A stretch of DNA of 64,000 nt from positions 7,130,001 through 7,194,000 of the forward strand of contig NC_064676.1 in NCBI RefSeq assembly GCF_023278565.1, written 5' to 3'. Position numbers and translations under genes: made by a program. Of this stretch, positions 36,815-51,795 are shown one piece after another (within the stretch, counting starts at the first letter, position 1; each line of letters opens with the position of its first letter). This DNA is from Colletotrichum lupini. Lineage: Eukaryota; Ascomycota; Sordariomycetes; Glomerellales; Glomerellaceae. Below the pieces are notes generated by a model that was not told the origin of the DNA, ran no database searches, and worked only from the letters and a program-made list of their open reading frames with translations.

Positions 36815-37355
36815 TATTATAGTTAGCTAGTTATAGTAAGTATATTAATAAAAGTTAAGGCTACGAGTACTAAGTAAATAGTATTATAATTATAAATAGC
36901 TTTTTTAAAACTATATTTATAAGTCGTAAAGTAAGTAAGGCTTTAGTAATTAATCGTAGTTTTTATTAAAAAGAGTTCTTAATAAAAATAGCTCAAAGCG
37001 ATTATAAGATTTAATATTAAGTTAATTATTAAAAAAGCTATAAGAAGTCTATTTTTAAGCTCGGCTTAAGTCTATACTATATATAAATCCGCTTATAAAT
37101 ATATTTTTTATTAATAATTACTCTTATTTATTAAGTAATTACTTAGTAAATATTAATAAGCGATTATTTAAAGTAATTATAATAATTACCTTATTACGTA
37201 ATTACTATTTTTTATTTATACGTAACTTATCTATAGTTCTTCCGTTCTATAGGAGTTACTTTATATTCCCGTACTCTTATATATATAATATACCGTAGCT
37301 ACTATAAGCCTGCGGGGCGGGCCCTGGTCTTAGTTATGCATATTGGGTCGTAATA
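36815..37355 (-). repeat. LTR (upstream LTR in element orientation)
   Basis: 541 bp, partner of 29956-30496. Its last 60 bp on the plus strand (around GCGGGGCGGGCCCTGG) keep more G and C than the other copy. Confidence 0.93.
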
Positions 37356-37360
37356 ATTAA

Positions 37361-40010
37361 TTATTATTAATGCTATAAGTCTTTTATAATACTTTTTAAA
37401 ATCGTAAGGATAATAAAAGTAGTTTATAATTATTATAATAAAAGAGGAGAACTTAAATAATAAGGAAGAGGAGGACTTACTATCTCGTTTATATACTATT
37501 TTTATTAATAATTATAAAGTCCTTTTTTTATATTAAATAATTAATAACTTTATTTAAGTATATCCTACCTCTTCTTTAGCTATTTTAATCTTTACTTAGG
37601 GTAAAGAATAATTATTATAATATAGAGTAGAGAGTTACTTAATTTAATATAATACTTATTAAGGACTTACTAAGTATTAATAACTAATAGTTAGAAGTAT
37701 CTTTATAAGTTAAAATTATTATTAAAAAGTAACTCCGCCCGCTCTTTAAGTATATACTTAAACTAAATATAATAAGGGATATTACTTAAAGTTAAAGATT
37801 AAAAAAGAGGTTAGGATATAAATTAACGACGAGCTAATTACTAACGAGGTAGTATTATTTATATTAACTACGATTATAATATTATAATTTAAAAAGTTAT
37901 AAAATCTATCTTTTTTTTAAAAAGTTTATTATATAACCTTTTCTATTTTTTAAAATAATTAATAAAATACTTAAAACTTATTATTACTTTTTATAAATAG
38001 CTATAACTATTTCTTTTACCCTAGCCCTAGTATTTTATTATTTAAAAATAAAGTAGCTTAAGTACTACTTTTAGTTTAGCTAGTAATTATTAGTTATTAT
38101 TGTTAAGAACGTCCTTAATAAGGATCCGTTATTTTAGATCCTTATAAGCTCGACTAGTTATTAAAAAAGTATAAATTTACTTTCTTTTTTATAAAGAGCG
38201 CTATATTATAAAATATATCGAATTTATTTTATGTTATTATTAAGCGTTAATATAAGCTCTTATAATAACTCCTTAAAAAAATATATCGTTTTTATTAATT
38301 TTATTATTAACCTTGAGGAAGGCTTTATATTATTAAAATAATAAGTAAATAAATTTAATAACGTTCTAAAGCTTATTAATAGGGCCCCTTATATATTAGA
38401 AGTTAAGATCTTTTTAAAGTTACTTAGTATTAATTAATATATCTAATTTTTATTTAAATACTTTTTTATTATTACTAAATAAAAAGGCTTTACTAACGAA
38501 GTTAAGGATATAACCGTAATACCTAATCCTCTAGTTGAAAATATCTTTTTAAATATAAATATAAAATAATATAGGATATAAATAACCTAGGTAAGTATCG
38601 TTATTTAAAGTATTATAATAAATAATTACCCCGATTTAATTACCTAATTCTTAGTTATTTATTATAAACTTTATAATCTAAATAATATTAGCCCTATCGT
38701 AAGTACTATACTATTATTATAAAATAATAAGGTATTATATTTATTACTTAGTATAATTTAAAAAGTAAGTAAAGACGGTAATAATAGTATTTTATATTAA
38801 TAAAGTTTATAAATCGAATAATAAATAGACTTTTATTATTAACCTCTAGATTTCTACTCTAATTATATTCTTTTTTAAATAAAGATCCTACTTAGCTCCT
38901 TTTTTATATTTTTATATAATAATAAGAGTTCGTTAATAATATTATAATTTAATTAATAAAAAGGGCCCGGAGGTAAGGATTTTAAAAAGTTATAGATAGG
39001 TTATTATTATTAATAATATACCTAATTACTAATCTTTTAATTCTTATTACTTAGCCCTTTATAATAGTATTAAAAATAAGTTTCTATTTTTTAGGTATAA
39101 AGTCGTACTCTAAGGATTTTAATAAATATAATAACTCGCTAGAGCTTAGATTTATTACTTAGTATTTTAACTTTAAGTAAGTCGTTACTAAGCTCGTAAC
39201 TATTATTTTAAAATAAGTAATAATACTTATTTTATTATAATAATAATAAAACTAAAAGACTTTATTTTAACTATTTTTATTATAAATCTCTTAAATAAAG
39301 ACCCCCTCTAAATAAATTTATAACTTCCTTAGCTTTATACCCTTTTATAATATTAAATTATTATTAATAAAAGTCCTCCCTTTTTAAATTATTTTTAAAA
39401 AAGTAAGGAAGTTATTACGATTCTTAAGGTTAGTTAATAATACGAAGCTAGTATTAATTAGGGTTTATAATTATAAAGTAATTTAAAATAGTTACTACAT
39501 ATTAAAAATCGTACGACTTATTACTAATTAATTAATTATAATATAATAAATTAATTAATATATAATTTAATTAATTTTAATAATAATTATAATAGTTATA
39601 AAGGGTTAGAAATAGTAGTACGTAACTTTATTAGTTTTATTAATATTAAAAAAAAAAGTACTAGTTAATTAGTATAGGTTTTTTAAATTCCTAGATATAA
39701 TAAGATACTAAATCTAGCGCTTTATACTACTTAGGTTTCTTTTTTTTTATAATTATTATTAATAATCTATTTAATTAAGTAGTATAATACCGAACTTATA
39801 GTTATAAATAAGGAGTCGTAGGTTCGAATCTTATTATAAGTATTTATATTCTTAATTATAAACTTCTATAAGGCGTAGTTAGGAATATTAATTTTTAATT
39901 AGCCCGGCCCCGGATTTTTCTTTTTTTATATAATCTTATATTTAATTAAATATATTAAATATAGGGCCTTATGATATTTAATTATTTAACTTACTGAAAT
40001 TCCTATATTT
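37361..40010. repeat. unassigned RIP-degraded DNA
   Basis: 2.65 kb of AT-rich sequence right of the LTR element. No terminal repeats, LTR or recognisable protein residue pattern was found, apart from a tRNA-like relic near 39772-39841 and a few GC-rich spots such as 39901-39913. Confidence 0.6.
39772..39841 (+). pseudogene. RIP-mutated tRNA or tRNA-derived repeat
   Basis: A T-arm is readable: stem GTAGG, loop TTCGAAT, stem CTTAT (39818-39834). The stem mismatches are explained by C-to-T change of an original GCAGG/CCTGC. Upstream, CGAACTTATAGTTA resembles an anticodon arm and AGTAGTATAATAC a D-arm. The acceptor stem cannot be restored, so it is a relic, either a lone tRNA gene or the head of a tRNA-derived short element. 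Confidence 0.4.
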
Positions 40011-45195
<5,185 letters not shown>

Positions 45196-45555
45196 GATTA
45201 TGTCTCGTGCTAGTCCCCGACTGACCGGCCTGCATCGGGATCGGCCGGCGGGATCTGCATGTAGCTGTAGAGCGACCTAGGTCGTGTTACCCCGCAAAGT
45301 AGATGGTTGTGACGTCGATATACGCGCTTCGACGTTCAAGACCCCTCATAAGATGTAATCAGATTACTGATCTAGCTCAAGCCTAGGGTTATCAATGATA
45401 TTGAGGTGCTGACGAGAAAAAAAGACCTGTCAATCCCTTCATTCGATGCATTGCTGAACAGTGTTATTATCGGAAGTCTGATACCCTTATTTGATCTTCA
45501 GCACTGAACAATACACCGGTGATACACTTCAGTCTTTGATCAGCGCGTTTACATC
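45196..45555. other. intergenic, no gene seen
   Basis: 360 bp between amidase and tautomerase-like gene, transcribed in the same direction; nothing further seen. Confidence 0.5.
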
Positions 45556-46095
45556 ATGCCTTTCTACCAAATTTACCATACCTATCCTCTTGCCCAGAAG
45601 CAGCGGGAATCCATTGCGCTGTCCATCACCAATCTCCATTGTAGCACCTTTAGCACACCCGCCTTTTTCGTCCATGTCAACTTCATCAAACAAGAGCCAA
45701 AGTCCGATGATGGAACGTACTTCATGGCCGGAAAGTCGCACACCAGCAACTCGAACCGCATCGTTGCGCTAGTTCGAACGTCGGCTTCTCGCACGAAAGA
45801 TGACTTTGACGCACTGGCAGCCAAGATCGAAGACGCCTGGAACGGCGCTGTCAAAGAGCCGGGTAAAGAGGCCGAGTTTGATGAGGCAAAACGGCTTTTG
45901 ATGGTCGTGTTTACGCCGATGTTGGCGATCAGGGAGGGCGGGATGGCTATTCCCGACGCTGGCCACGAGGAGGCGTGGCTCAAGCAGCAACTGCCGTATT
46001 TCAAAGAGATGAGCGAAAAGCACGGAGTCAAAGACTTTACGGACTTGCTGGAGGAGTTGAAACAGATGGAATCGCTCAGGGGTCTTCTGATTTAG
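45556..46095 (+). CDS. tautomerase-like protein (cis-CaaD-like)
   Basis: Small cytosolic enzyme of the tautomerase superfamily, fungal cis-3-chloroacrylate-dehalogenase-like group, in which the N-terminal proline exposed after Met removal is the catalytic base. Single exon, 179 residues. The start MPFYQIYHTYPL gives Pro1 and the usual first beta strand. TYFMAGK and NRIVALVRTSASRT match the second beta-alpha-beta half. The C-terminal helix EEAWLKQQLPYFKEM is typical of fungal members, which are longer than the 60-residue bacterial 4-oxalocrotonate tautomerase because two units are fused. No signal peptide. The substrate is not predictable. Confidence 0.85.
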   Translation: MPFYQIYHTYPLAQKQRESIALSITNLHCSTFSTPAFFVHVNFIKQEPKSDDGTYFMAGKSHTSNSNRIVALVRTSASRTKDDFDALAAKIEDAWNGAVKEPGKEAEFDEAKRLLMVVFTPMLAIREGGMAIPDAGHEEAWLKQQLPYFKEMSEKHGVKDFTDLLEELKQMESLRGLLI

Positions 46096-47214
46096 GTTAT
46101 TAGATTGCGTCAAGCAGTCATAGTACGATCAAAAGTGTAACGCATTCCCTTGTTTGGCTTCTTGACATCCAGTTGAACGAGACCGTTACTCTCAGACGTG
46201 GTTCTCCTAAATTTCCACTTTTAGAAGTCATTTCTCAGCCCTCCCCACGTTTTTCTAAGTAGAGCTGGTGAAGGTTTGCGAAAACGGCCCCTTTAGCAGA
46301 GAGGGAGGGCCATTTCCAAGCAGCTCTGCATCAGACGGTTCAAGGACGATATGAACTGGGTGTGATACTTCAGACAAGCAAGGCAAGTTATGCTACGGAC
46401 CGGGAAAGTCTGCAGCTAGTCCTCAAGATTGAAAGTTTCTCTCGAAGTGAATGGAAAGAATAAGTCGAGCGTCGTTGTAGATCGGCCACCGAGGCGCTAT
46501 GTCAAGAGGCGCGGGGCTCAGATGATCTAGAACCACAGAAAGATGGCGGTTGACGAGAAAAGACTGCCGTTACCCACGTTTTGCGTTAACGGCTGGACGC
46601 TGATCGTCTAACGAGGCGACACGATCATCCAAATCATGCGTAAGGTTGATGCACTGACGACCTCCCTTTCATGGCTTCAGACGGGGGCCCAAAAACCAGT
46701 AAACTGTGTCGAATTTCGGGGTATTCCAGAGGTCCAACTGACGGAACAGGGAGCCGGTCGGCGCAACGTGGCAAAAGACTTGCTTGCGGGCCGTAGACAG
46801 GATGAATCCTTGCGTGAATCCGAGAAGCAGACCGGAGGTGGGATGATGTTTCCAACAAGAATCGGTCGATACCATGTTGCGATTTGATTAGGTTATGCCT
46901 CCTGGCAGGCTACTTGGTGTTGAAACTCAGTTTCGAACAACTGTGCAGGAAATTATTATCAACACCCTTGACGGAGTCGACAATTTATCAGGTCTTTCAC
47001 GAGGGAACGGGTTCAAATGGTGATATCCTGATTCAAAGAATGCATTCAACGCCTAGCTAATCCAATCTGTTTGGCTCATTGCTATGACCATCGTCCGACC
47101 TTGATTACATGAGCCCAGTGAAACCCAGCAAATGCATGCCTTACCAGAAATAAATCACACATGCAAGTATGCCCGAGGATGCGTGTGTCCCCAACCGCCG
47201 CGCACGGAACCCCC
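46096..47214. other. intergenic, no gene seen
   Basis: 1.1 kb holding the 3' flanks of two convergent genes (tautomerase-like and P450). Frames at 46634-46887 are unsupported. Confidence 0.55.
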
Positions 47215-49032
47215 TCATGCCTTGAGGCCCAAGTCGCCAGTCCTCCGCCGGATCTCGAGCATGGCCTTGGGGTCAACCTCCATAGTGAATCCAAAGTTGA
47301 TTGTGTTGGGCTGCTGCTCAGCCGCCAGTCTCCAGTCGTACTTGAGAAGGAGGTGGCAGAGAATAATCTTGACCTCGTTGGCGGCGAAGAAACGTCCAGG
47401 GCAGGCGTGCTGACCGTGACCGAAACCAAGGTGCTCGGGCGAGGTGCTAACAAAGTGCGCGGCTCCATCGTTTCCGGCGCCAAGGGACTCACGCATGCGC
47501 AGGTAACGGTATCCGTCAAAGCGGCTGGGGTCCAAGTAGACGGAGCCATCGGTCATTCTTTGACAGCTGACAGCGATGCGGCTGCCCTCAGGGAGTTCCA
47601 GTCCGTTGGAGAGGTTCACGGGCTTGGTGGCTTCACGGTGCATGGCAACTAGACAAGATTCATATTAGTGATAGTTATCAGGGAGGTCAAGCGGAAACTT
47701 ACCGATGCCAATGGGGTGAAGACGCTGAGTCTCCTTGCAGAAGGAGTCCAGGAGGCGCATCTTGTAGAGACCCATGCGAGCCCAGCCATCGGTGCGAATA
47801 ACGTCGGTAATTTCCATGCGAAGCGGCTCAAAGTAGTCGGGGTACTTGGCGAGGTCGAGCATCACCTGGGTGATCAGATCAGAGGTGGTGTGGAGAGCGG
47901 CGAAAGAAAGTCCAAGCTGCATCATCGCAGGGTCCGATTTGGCGTCGTCGGATGCTTCCTCACACCAGTCAAGACAGTCATTCCACTCAGGCTCCTCCTC
48001 GCCGCGATCCAAAGCTGCCTTCTTTTCCTTGCGGCGCTCCTCCACAATGGGGTTGATGATCTCTCTGGCCTCCTTGACTTGCGCTTGGAGTTGACGACAG
48101 ATGGGAAGGACCTGATGGGCAAGGTTACGTAGAGACTTGGGGAACATTCGGAGAAACTCTGAGGCGAGGAAGCTGGTTCGGGCGTATTCGGAGGTAATCT
48201 TGATCCAATCCTGGTTGCGACAGAGTTGCTCGCCGCCGAAGACGCGGGTGGACACTCTGGCTACGACCTTGAGCATGTTCTCCTTGATTACCACGGTGGA
48301 CCACTCTGTGTTCTGTTAGCAGGCTATCCCAGTGCCGCTAAACTGGGATTCTTACCCTTATCCTCTCCCAAAACGTCGGTCAATGACAGCGTTGTCTCGT
48401 CGGAAACGGGAGATGTCAGCTTTGCTGCGGGTATGTTAGCTTGGGTAATGGGTCTCGGTGAAGCAATGCCTTGACTCACAAAGGAACTGGGTCAATCTTG
48501 TACGAATAACGTATTTGAGGACGGACTTTTGCGCGTTATTCTCCTTCAAAGGCTCAAAGCCGGGCATCTGGGCGTGGAAGTTCTACACCATAATCAATAT
48601 GAGCTACACAACTTGTCGAACGAGAATACCTACCTTATCAAGAACGCGGTCGAAGCTGAGGTCCTCGTGGTTGCGAATCTCGTTGGCAAAGGGTACCGCG
48701 GGAAGGATCGTCATATCTCCCATGTCCGTCAAGACCTGGTAGGCCTCATCGGGGTTTGTTTTCGCCCTCTCCAACACGATATTCCGGACCTTTGTGATGA
48801 AGTCATACTTGACTTTTAGCCCGGTAAAATCCCACTTGTGCTTAGGGTTGACAATCGGCAGATCTGTGTGAGGCGCCTGCTCTGCTTGCTGTATAGAGAA
48901 GTAGAAGACGAAGAGCAAGAAAGCTGTGATGAAGTATGGTACTGGTTTCTCCAATGGGCTTGGGAATGCCTGCAATGTCTCGAGGGGTCCCCAGGAGGAC
49001 TGGTTGGAAAAGGAATCGTTGGCGGTGGCCAT
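47215..49032 (-). CDS. cytochrome P450 monooxygenase (second of two)
   Basis: Membrane-anchored fungal P450. Five exons: 49032..48634, 48582..48480, 48424..48356, 48305..47703, 47648..47215; 535 residues. The Met at 49032 (MATANDSFS) precedes the anchor helix PYFITAFLLFVFYFSI (about residues 32-47); the open frame upstream to 49125 is probably leader. KETQR is the ExxR motif; FGHGQHACPGRFFAA is the heme loop with ligand Cys474; the C terminus ends RRRTGDLGLKA. Motifs (YRYLRMRE, STSPEHLGFG) place it in the same broad group as the P450 at 7777, a group containing gibberellin- and terpenoid-type oxidases. Three introns are shared in position and phase with that gene. No biosynthetic partner gene is next to it. 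Confidence 0.93.
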
Positions 49033-51625
49033 GGTGGATGAGGATACACTCGTCGCTGTAGAGACAAGCTTCCTGCTGACAATACGGTGTCTTCTAGTTG
49101 GATAAAATTCTGGAGAATATTCCAAGAACTAAACGAACTAACGACGGGGAAGCTCAAAGAAAAGGGAAGCCGGCAAGCGGCCCAATACATGGTGTCGTAG
49201 ACCAGGCATACTGGACGGACGTATCTTGGCTATGCCCGCGAAACGCCTATCGAGACACCAAAAGATGAGCTCAAGAGCTTGGGGCGCTGTGCTCACACCC
49301 GCTGGCGTGACAGCTGATGGGCGGTGTTTGGTTTCAAGGGACTTGCAGCCGCACAGTCCCGCAAGGTTTCTGTCGCTGCTATCTCGGCGCATGGACCGCA
49401 TACTCGGACGATCTCAGCGCCGATCTGGGAGCTTAACAGTTGGGAGAGCACGGGAGAAGCAAAAGGCTTGGAAGCTTCGAGTTGGAGTGATCTCGGGTCC
49501 TTCTGTTGTTGGAGGCTTGAGAGGGCAGCTCGAGAGCACGTACGGGGCATTCGGGACCACGAGGTGACCGGGCTTTGTTGCTTATTTCAAGTTTAGGGAC
49601 AACGGTGCTCTGCCACAGAAGGGCTGCAAGGGGGGAACTCTCGGTGGGGGTCGAGCTACATCTGCGACCAGACCCGACTTGGAATCGCGTCACGGAGAAT
49701 TAAGAAGGATCCCGGTGTGGGCTCCGGAGCACGCGCAGGCACTTCCGTGCGGAGGACTGTAGATCCTCGGTGCCGGGGCATAGGCTGGTAGCCGGTTATG
49801 TCTATATCCCCTTATGTGGTTTGTCTAGTGCTTGTGCAAGCACTAATGTGTCCTTAATCTTGATTTCCAGCCACGCGCTGCGCATGAGGCTGGGTAGATA
49901 AAATAAAGCTCTTTTAGAAATTTAACATGTGCGTATGATAATTCCAACATATGTCCCTTACTCGCGGGTCATTAAACCCATTCCTAAAAATTCTCGACCC
50001 GATTTTCTGGCCTGATGCGATGATCGTCTTGTATCATTCAACTTGACGCCCGCTTCTAACCTTCCCGGCATTCCCTGCCGTATCATGCAGGATAAGAAAG
50101 CAAGAAGAGGGTGCTTCTATGGTAAAGGCTAGGAAAACCCCACATGAGAGGCGGCATCGGAGGCCGTTGAGCTGAAAGAGCGTTTATCTGTAATTCTCAA
50201 TTTCTCAAATAAATTCATTTCCTCTTTTCTTCTGATGCCGGCACTGCAAAGCCGCTCAACGTTTACTCGAAACGGGCTCCGTTTGGTCTCTCGGGAAACA
50301 ATAAGAAACCCGTCCAACGCTGAAACATGCAGGTGTTGGCTTCTAGAACACAGAATGGAACCCTTCACAGCCAATCACTACCATGTTTTCTTCTGTCTGA
50401 ATTCCATGCTGGAACCATTGGGCAGTGTGTATGCCAATGCGGTGTAATTGGTCGTAAATTCCAGTCAACCTATATTTGCCTGCCCGGCGCATCATGATAT
50501 GAAATTTCTGCAACTTGTCTAATTCTGGCAAAGGTGCTTGATCCAGACCGCGATCTGAGTTTTCGAGACAAAACGTACATAGCCCTTCAGAACAGCAGTC
50601 CAGCCAGTGATACTCCCCGAAGGTGCTGTTTATGTTTTAAATGATACAATCATGTTGCCTGTGTCTTATGGCAAAATAGACTTAGCTTAAGGCGATAAAG
50701 ACTCGAAGTGTAGACTTTCTCAAAGAATTCGCCTCCGCATCGAAGTCTGGAATAACGCCGTCCAGATACTATACGTTTGGGAGTGCCGAAGACGCTGACT
50801 GGCTGGATGAGCTGGGCTGTCTTGGGTTGCCTAGCTATGGCCAGTGGTTCAACCCGAGTGAATATAAAGGCTTCTCGCGTAGGCGTCGTTTGTCGAGTTG
50901 AAGCGTGCATTATCAGCGTTTACGTTGATGGACTTCATGAAAGAGTCAGGCAGCTGTGAATCACAAACGACAGAAGCACTCTAAGTAAAAAAAAAAAAAA
51001 AAAAAACCATTGGTATGTTCATGTATGATGTAATTACCGCGCAGATTTGACACTTCTGTACGCCATCTTGACTATAATCCTAATCGAGAACATAGAGGAA
51101 AAGTCCGCTACGGATCTAAATGAGTTTTCGCATATCCATTACACGTATAAAGATGTCAATTAGCTGTATGGTGTCCCAAGTCTGAGTGGTCAGGTGTATC
51201 CGACTCCAGAACTTGCATTATCATCGTTCTTCTAAAGCCAATTTAAGTGTACGGTCAATCTTGAGTCGGCAAAAGAAAATTAACGTGAGTAATTTCGCTA
51301 CTGCTAAGAAGCTCCTCAAGATCTAAATCATTAATGAGAGACGCGATGGCCGAAAGCATATGATGTTCCCCTTTAGGCGGTGGTGGAGACAGTTGGGCAA
51401 AGTAACTGCATGGCTACAAGCATACAAGGACTGTCCTCTCGAATATGCAAAGTGTCTAACGACAGAAGAAGTGATGAACTTATTCTCTTGACATCTGCTA
51501 AGCCACCAGCCCCTTGAATCGATTGGCTTCGGATTGTAAGCACCTGGCGGCTTAGACGGACGATTGCAACAAGCCCAGTCCTGCCACGTCTTTCAACATT
51601 TGGCCGTTGCATACGAACACTGCTT
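49033..51625. other. gene-poor intergenic region left of the TIR element
   Basis: 2.6 kb with no coding frame I can support. It includes the P450 promoter and a 20-base A run at 50987-51006. Composition becomes more AT-rich from about 49.8 kb but is not RIP-like. Confidence 0.55.
50987..51006 (+). repeat. poly(A) run
   Basis: Twenty consecutive A residues preceded by CTCTAAGT. This could be the 3' tail of a decayed retroposed sequence or simple expansion; no target duplication was found. Confidence 0.6.
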
Positions 51626-51633
51626 TTTAGTTA

Positions 51634-51690
51634 GGGCGAGGATATTCTGCCAGCAGCTCCCGCTATTCTGCCACCAAGTGTGGCTGCGGC
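51634..51690 (+). repeat. left terminal inverted repeat
   Basis: 57 bp beginning GGGCGAGGATATTCTGCCAG. It contains ATTCTGCCA twice in direct orientation about 24 bp apart, as expected of transposase-binding sites. Confidence 0.9.
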
Positions 51691-51727
51691 AGGCCCTACC
51701 TCCGACCACAGAGCCCAGCTGCCCATA

Positions 51728-51795
51728 CCCACCCACTTACCTACCTACCCACCCACTTACCTACCTACCCACCCACTTACTTACCTACCCACCTA
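51728..51795 (+). repeat. 20-bp subterminal tandem repeat
   Basis: Unit ACCCACCCACTTACCTACCT in about 3.4 copies, inside the left end of the TIR element and just before the AT-rich core. Confidence 0.85.

Larger units (their letters stand above)
29956..37355 (-). mobile_element. RIP-inactivated Ty3/gypsy LTR retrotransposon
   Basis: A 7400-bp element with two direct 541-bp LTRs (29956-30496, 36815-37355). Both LTRs start TATTA and end TAATA, readable as RIP-mutated TGTTA...TAACA. It is flanked by the 5-bp duplication ATTAA (29951-29955 and 37356-37360). The coding strand is minus: a mutated reverse transcriptase YxDD box lies at 33325-33336 (reads YINN) and the RNase H end lies near 32541-32575. 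A purine-rich tract (AAAAGGGAGAC, minus strand, 30501-30511) abuts the minus-sense 3' LTR. The order RT then RNase H is compatible with Ty3/gypsy; I did not locate integrase with confidence. Every frame is closed by stops, so the copy is dead. Confidence 0.93.
29431..40010. repeat. AT-rich RIP island 1
   Basis: About 10.6 kb of very low GC with almost no open frame on either strand, sharply bounded by normal sequence. TA is abundant, CA and TG dinucleotides are scarce, and TAA/TAG stops saturate all frames. This is the signature of repeat-induced point mutation acting on C of CpA. It contains a complete LTR element (29956-37355) plus flanking decayed DNA (29431-29950 and 37361-40010) that I cannot assign to a family. 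Confidence 0.92.

Noticed and set aside
29431..40010. Outer direct repeat (TATTTAATTATTTAACTTA near both island edges, about 29500 and 39975)
   Set aside because: The match is about 20 bp of pure A/T in a low-complexity region, so it is weak evidence for LTRs or a target duplication.
50987..51006. Retroposed element ending in poly(A)
   Set aside because: No target-site duplication or upstream element body could be identified; only the A run is certain.
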